From positions 165,981-229,980 of the forward strand of contig JBBHKE010003570.1 in the NCBI GenBank assembly GCA_037447655.1: a DNA stretch of 64,000 nucleotides. The letters are read 5' to 3'. The notes beneath the pieces were generated by a model. It did not search any database, had not been told where the DNA came from, and was given only the letters and a program-made list of their open reading frames with translations. This DNA is from Zygnema cylindricum (taxonomy: Eukaryota > Streptophyta > Zygnematophyceae > Zygnematales > Zygnemataceae). Each line of letters starts with the position of its first letter. Position 1 is the first letter of the stretch. The translations under genes and the position numbers were made by a program. Shown one piece after another: positions 59,504 through 64,000 of this stretch.

Positions 59504-61101
59504 TACCCTGAAGTTCTTGAAAAAGAGGAGGAAAATCCTGTTTGTTGGATTTTGGAGGATATGCGGTCCTATGAGTTGTTTTGCCATGTTTTGCCCCCTG
59601 AATCGGGTGCTCGGGGGTTCGATGTCTTTTTTCGAGTATGTTCCCTTATTGCTAGTGGGGATGCTCCCCTTTGGATTTGTGATCTTCTCACGGCGTCCCG
59701 CCTTGTGGCAGTCGTCAAATCTAATGGTGGGATCCGCCCTATCGCCGTGGGAGAGGTTTTATATAGATTGGTGGCTCGTGCGATATGTCTCCAGCTCCAA
59801 CCAGCTTTCCATGATTATTTTTCTCCTCATCAGTTTGGAGTGGCCACGAGAGGGGGTTGTGAGGCCGTGGTCCACGGGATTCCGGCTTTGTTGGATGTCC
59901 ATCCGGATTGGTTGGTCCTTCAAGTCGACGTTTCCAATGCTCTAATACGGTGGATCGGAACGTGATTTTTTCAGAGCTTATGGCGGCTCCATCTCCGATT
60001 TTCCAATTATTCCCCTTTGTGAGGGCTTTCTATTCTTTGACAAGCAACCTTTCCTTCTCGGCTGATGGTGAATTTATTCCTCTCTCCTCAGCTACTGGCA
60101 CTCGCCAAGGTGACCCTCTCGGCGGACCTTTGTTCGCCCTTGCCCATTATCGGGCCCTTCGTGCCTCCGCAGCCGCCTTCCCTTCTTGCCTTTTCCCTTC
60201 GGTTGCAGATGATACACACATTATTGGGCCGAGAGAACAAGTCGTGTTAGCATATGATTTTTTCAGGGAACGTTTAGCCGAACTCAAACTTTCTGTTCAG
60301 CCGTCGAAGTGTGTTATTTGGTCTCCTCAAGATATTCCACTTTCGTTTACTCCCCCTCCTGGTTTTCAAACCCCTTCACCCTCCGATGGCATTCGTGTGC
60401 TTGGTTGCCCCCTTGGTTCGGATACTTTCGTGACCCAATTCCTTCATGATGCTTTACAGACAGATCTAGCCCAAGTGGACGACCTTCCTCACCTTCCCGA
60501 TCCCCAAGTTGCTTTTGCTATGTTAACCAGGTGTTTTCCCCACCGCCCTTCTTACCTCACTCGTACTTCCCCTCCCACCTAGACATTTGTCTCCTCTCTC
60601 TCGGCTTTTGACGATCGCCTCATGGTCGTCCTCAACACTCTGTTAGGTCGCGGGGCATTTGATCGCGAGTCTGAGCCATCAGCCCGCATTCAGACTATCC
60701 CTTCAGAAGGGGGCTTTTCTGTGCGTCAAGAGGTTTCTCATATTATTTCGAAGCGTCGGATCGATGTTGTTCTGCTTGATAGTACCTGTCGCATTTTCGG
60801 TGATATTGTTTTGGTGAACCCTACTTCAGCTACAGTTGTTGATCAGGCGGCTCAACATCTTGGGGTGGCAGCTCGTGATGCTACTAAGGCGAAGGAGCGT
60901 GATTATGCCCATCGGGACCCTATGGATGAATTTATTCCAATGGAGGTCGAGATTTTTGGTTGTTTGTGTGTTGCACTGGACGAGTTTCTCCGTACTTGTG
61001 CTCGACGTGCTTTCGAGCGTCGAGGATCTGGGAGCCCTCCTCCTTCGGTCCTTGTTTCTTTTTACCGTCAGCGCGTATCTGTGGCTTTACAACGAGTGTA
61101 G
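59504..61101 (+). pseudogene. Non-LTR-type reverse transcriptase with nuclease-like C-terminus, 5'-truncated
   Basis: The first part (frame of 59552-59965) has VVKSNGGIRPIAVGE and QFGVATRGGCEAVV, RT motifs of non-LTR-like elements. A one-base shift near 59940 moves to the next frame, which carries TRQGDPLGGPLFAL and the catalytic VADDTHI (about 60202-60220). A single TAG at 60580-60582 interrupts it, then the same frame runs to the stop at 61099-61101. The C-terminal part has RRIDVVLLD, FGDIVLVNP, then AKERDY and FIPMEVEIFG. This is the D…E-type layout of a PD-(D/E)XK-like nuclease that follows RT in one eukaryotic retroelement group. The 5' end is missing, as often in such insertions. It lies 0.5 kb beyond the carrier gene. 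Confidence 0.8.
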
Positions 61102-61607
61102 GCTTCTATTCTCCTCCGATCGACTGTTGCGGTTATGGATCGTCGTCGTGTCCTGGAACTACCTCAACGTGCTCCCACGTGCTGGGGGGACTTACGGGGT
61201 TGTTTTTCGTAGATATTTAATTGAGTTAGGGTTGGGGTTGGGATTTGTAGTTTTGTTTTTGTGAGTTGCCGTGTTTTTCATTTTGAGTTACGGTGCTTTT
61301 ATTTTCTTCGTTGCTGCTTCCTTTTTTTTGTGTTCTCGTCGCTCTGTTTTTTTTTATTGTTGTTTTTCAGTGTTGGTCATGCCACCCCTTTTTGTACCCC
61401 CTGACTCAGATGGTTTATCATCGTGTTTTTTTAGTTTATCCTGCAACTTACTTTTGTCAAACAATAGATGAAGGTGTGCAATCAGAAATATGAGTGTGCA
61501 ATGCATGTGATCAATAGGGGGGGGGGGGGGGAGGGGGACATTCTGGTTTACAGAAGGTTGCACAAAGCAAAATTGGCTTTGGAATCCTCTTTTCAGATTC
61601 GAATTTC
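61102..61607. other. T-rich tail and G-run, no gene
   Basis: Pyrimidine-rich sequence follows the RT stop; a run of 14 G with one A lies at 61518-61536. It may be the 3' end of the retroelement, but no clear tail or target duplication is visible. Confidence 0.4.
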
Positions 61608-61959
61608 TAGTGGTGTATCGGGTCAAAACTTATCGCGATGAAACCAATACCGATAGTTATCGGTTATCGAATGGTGCGGGGTCCCGGTATGTCGCTCCGG
61701 AACCAACAATTCTTTTGTCGTCGATAAGTGTAAAAAACACAGTATATTAAGTCATAGTACTTTTTATTATATCGTATTATATCTGCACATTTTATGCCAT
61801 GCATGACAATTCGTCCCTTACTTCAGTACAATATAATACTTCCATACGATCTGAAGCGTACAATTAGTGACTATAATCATCAAGCTCAATATTTATCGGT
61901 CATTCACGATATATTGATTTGCTATCTCGATTATTCCGCTACCAATATATCGGATCAAT

Positions 61960-62440
61960 ATGTTGGTTAGAGGTCGCAAAAGTCAAAATTTTAGATAACC
62001 GAGACCGACCGTTTTTATTTTTCAAAATCTGAGTAACCGACGCCCAACCGAGTTATGTCACGCTCCTGAATTGTTAACCGTTACCCGAAACGCGTTTACG
62101 AAAATAAAAGTTATCCGAAACTCGATTTCTCGCGACTAACCGTACCCGCCCGTACCCTAATAAGTACAAAATTATTGGTAAATATCCCGTATACCTTCCA
62201 CGATAACAAAAGTACAAAGTATAATAATGTTGGATTGCATGGACAGTACAAAATTTTCAATTTTTTAGGTTTTTTGCTTTCCCGACCGTAACAGATTTTT
62301 TTTTTTCTTTTGTGAATCAACCGCCCGAATCCGCCCGGCCCCCCAAATGTGGCAACCGAATCCGTTTCGGATCCGATGCGGGCTGTCGGTTAACGGTCGG
62401 TCATGGTTTTGGTTGACCGTTTGCGACCTCTGATGTCGGT
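61960..62440. mobile_element. Second hAT family, nested
   Basis: 61968-62432 has ends TAGAGGTCGCAAA and TTTGCGACCTCTG and near-identical 8-bp flanks ATGTTGGT / ATGTCGGT. Subterminal GACCGACCG is also inverted (CGGTCGGTC). No transposase frame. Confidence 0.75.
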
Positions 62441-62448
62441 TACTGGTA

Positions 62449-62646
62449 CACTGCTAATCGTTATTAGTGTTGAATATTTATTCGTGTCAATTCGAAATTA
62501 GAATTAGCAATACTAATTTAATGCAAGGAGACGTGGCAGATTGTAGTCCACGTCCTCAAGTAATGCTGTTAACTCTATTCTGCGATTTTTGGTCAAGAAA
62601 AGTCGCGACTGAATTAGTGCTATTAACACTAATAACGATAGCGGTG
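62449..62646. mobile_element. M-family element nested in the old hAT
   Basis: CACTGCTAATCGTTATTAGTG to CACTAATAACGATAGCGGTG, TA on both sides. The internal AGGAGACGTGGCAGATTGTAGTCCAC matches 34865-35039. Confidence 0.75.
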
Positions 62647-62710
62647 TAGTTCAAAAAAATACATATCGGCTATCGGCAAATGGCTACCGATACAAAAAAT
62701 TACGAATTTC

Positions 62711-63195
62711 CTTTACAAATGAGATGTTGATGCGTGCAGAAGAAATTTTTGAGCACCGAGACCTCGAGCCGAACCGAATCCACCGGAAATATGTCAAATT
62801 TTAGCTGGCACGTGTCACAGCCGTTCGTTGTTCACGCAGATTTTTGGTCAGTATATTTAGATTCTAAAAAAAATTGTGAGCATTAGAAAGACTCGATTTT
62901 GTACATCATGGAGCTCGATTTCGCAATCAGAACCGTATAAATCATAAATGGAATTCGGCCCTAGTACTGATTGCGAATAACGAAATTCTATTAGACGAAT
63001 TTTTCACTTTTAGTTGTAACGACGGTTGTTTTTTTTAACTCAAGGCTCCTCGTTACGATGTCGAGCCATTCGTTGCCAGATAAGCACAAGTCCAGACTCC
63101 ACGTCATAGAAATATTACGTTACACCTCGGACCGTGTCCAGGTGGAGGTTTTGGTCCGTGGCTCCATGCGACCATCCGACCACGCGGTCATGTCA
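62711..63195. other. No feature seen
   Basis: Single-copy-looking AT-rich DNA without a supported gene or repeat. Confidence 0.4.
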
Positions 63196-63325
63196 CCATG
63201 CCATGCCATGCCATGCCATGCGATGCCATGCCATGCCATGCCATGCCATGCCATGCGATGCCATGCCATGCCATGCCATGCGATGCCATGCCATGCCATG
63301 CCATGCCATGCCATGCCATGCCATG
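63196..63325. repeat. (CCATG)26 pentanucleotide microsatellite
   Basis: 26 units, 130 bp. Three units are CGATG (63221, 63256, 63281). The unit contains the palindrome CATG, and no frame meets a stop, so long Cys/His/Met/Pro/Ala-type frames appear on both strands without meaning. Confidence 0.97.
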
Positions 63326-64000
63326 GTGCGACGATGCAGCCCTAGCCTGCAAAGTAAGAATACGCAAAAGGAAATGCTTCCTTAGCGAAAATCACGGTGA
63401 ATTTGTAAAGTATAGCTGAGCTTTGGATTCGAGGAATTCAATGTTCAAAGCATTCTTCTTGCGGAAATGTTGCTTTTTCTTTTCATGCATCTATGGGCGG
63501 TGGAAGGCTGCTATTCGTCCGGCAAATTTTTAAATTCTGGTTTCATGCATTGTCCTCCATATTGCAAAAAGTTGAAAGCGGTGGAAGTGTACGGTCTAAA
63601 AATGGAAGAGGGAAAACTAGTCCATTGGCTAAAAGAATTAGAAAACAATAGAATGGTGACTGTAAGGATTTTTACTTCTCCAGGTCGAATGAGAAAAATT
63701 GGGACACGGGAGACTGGAAGTTTATATTTGACCAGTGGGAGAGAGAGAGAGGGAGTGGGAGGGAGGGAAAGAGAGAAGAGTGGAAGAGTTTGGGAGGGGG
63801 CATGTGAAGGTGGCGAAAGTTGAAAAACGTTATACCTCCTGTTACGTACTTTGGTCTTAAATTTTTAAACGGCCTGCTTATCGTCGGAAGGTGGCGGGTA
63901 TCTACGTACTTTTCTTTTTCGTTGTAAAGGCGTTCTTCTTACGAAACTTGTAACTTAAGGAGCTTAGGTTTCGAGTCGATATGAAATGTTTAAGTGGCAC
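63326..64000. other. No supported gene
   Basis: A 118-codon frame at 63467-63823 (+) has no recognisable domain and ends in a low-complexity GGGAGAGA tract (63738-63815). I do not call it a gene. Confidence 0.4.

Larger units (their letters stand above)
61600..62710. mobile_element. Old hAT element (family T) with two nested insertions
   Basis: 61608-62702 starts TAGTGGTGTATCGGGT and ends TACCGATACAAAAAATTA, diverged versions of the ends at 48428-49322. An exact 8-bp target duplication CGAATTTC lies at 61600-61607 and 62703-62710. A second hAT (61968-62432) and an M-family element (62449-62646) sit inside. Confidence 0.85.

Noticed and set aside
63058-63419. Overlapping frames of Met-Pro-Cys-His-Ala type on both strands
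   Set aside because: Translation of the (CCATG)n repeat.
63467-63823. 118-codon frame near the window end
   Set aside because: No domain and a low-complexity tail; no splice or neighbour evidence.
1-64000. CRISPR arrays, tRNA or rRNA genes, prokaryotic defence systems
   Set aside because: None seen; the tRNA-like motifs in LTRs lack a full cloverleaf, and the regular repeats are microsatellites or transposon ends.

Overview
This is a nuclear window from a eukaryote of the green plant lineage. The evidence is spliced genes with GT-AG (and one GC-AG) introns of 0.2-1.2 kb, a mitochondrial carrier and a zinc-knuckle protein whose domain order matches the Arabidopsis families as I remember them, and abundant Copia and Gypsy LTR retrotransposons, hAT, Harbinger-like and TA-target miniature elements. 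The species cannot be fixed from sequence alone. A streptophyte alga or early-diverging land plant is my guess, at low confidence. I found no tRNA, rRNA, CRISPR array or prokaryotic operon. There are two 10-N assembly gaps (35382-35391 and 51750-51759).

Layout. 1-10.7 kb: a decayed Gypsy pol (+) that ends in a PHD-finger-like motif, split by a complete Copia element (Copia-1, minus strand, 1264-7685, target duplication ACCAG). 10.7-17.2 kb: a second complete Copia (Copia-2, +, target duplication ATCAT), inserted into an older minus-strand Copia relic (Copia-3). 19.7-31.7 kb: a pair of ~1.2 kb inverted LTR-like repeats, a solo LTR, a Harbinger-like element and a chimeric Copia remnant (Copia-4). 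31.8-33.2 kb: a purine-only-like minisatellite. 33.2-35.4 kb: small inverted-repeat elements and an exact 129-bp duplication beside a gap.

Host genes. A convergent pair lies at 35.9-44 kb. On + is the C-terminal part of the general transcription factor TFIIF beta subunit (RAP30). On - is a complete 8-exon gene for a 541-residue protein with eight CCHC knuckles (AIR/ZCCHC7-like, nuclear RNA surveillance by family). At 54.5-59.0 kb on + is a complete 7-exon gene for a 355-residue mitochondrial coenzyme A carrier. The three genes are housekeeping genes and share no obvious pathway.

44.3-54.2 kb and 59.5-62.7 kb are again transposon-rich. They hold Harbinger-like elements (TAA/TTA targets), hAT elements with exact 8-bp target duplications, and a non-LTR-type reverse transcriptase pseudogene with a nuclease-like C-terminus. 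A (CCATG)n microsatellite lies at 63.2 kb.

The most notable points are: Copia elements whose primer site matches the anticodon arm of initiator tRNA-Met (the half-tRNA priming known from Drosophila copia) and whose gag starts inside the LTR; the PHD-like finger on the Gypsy pol; and the exact nesting order that can be read from target duplications.
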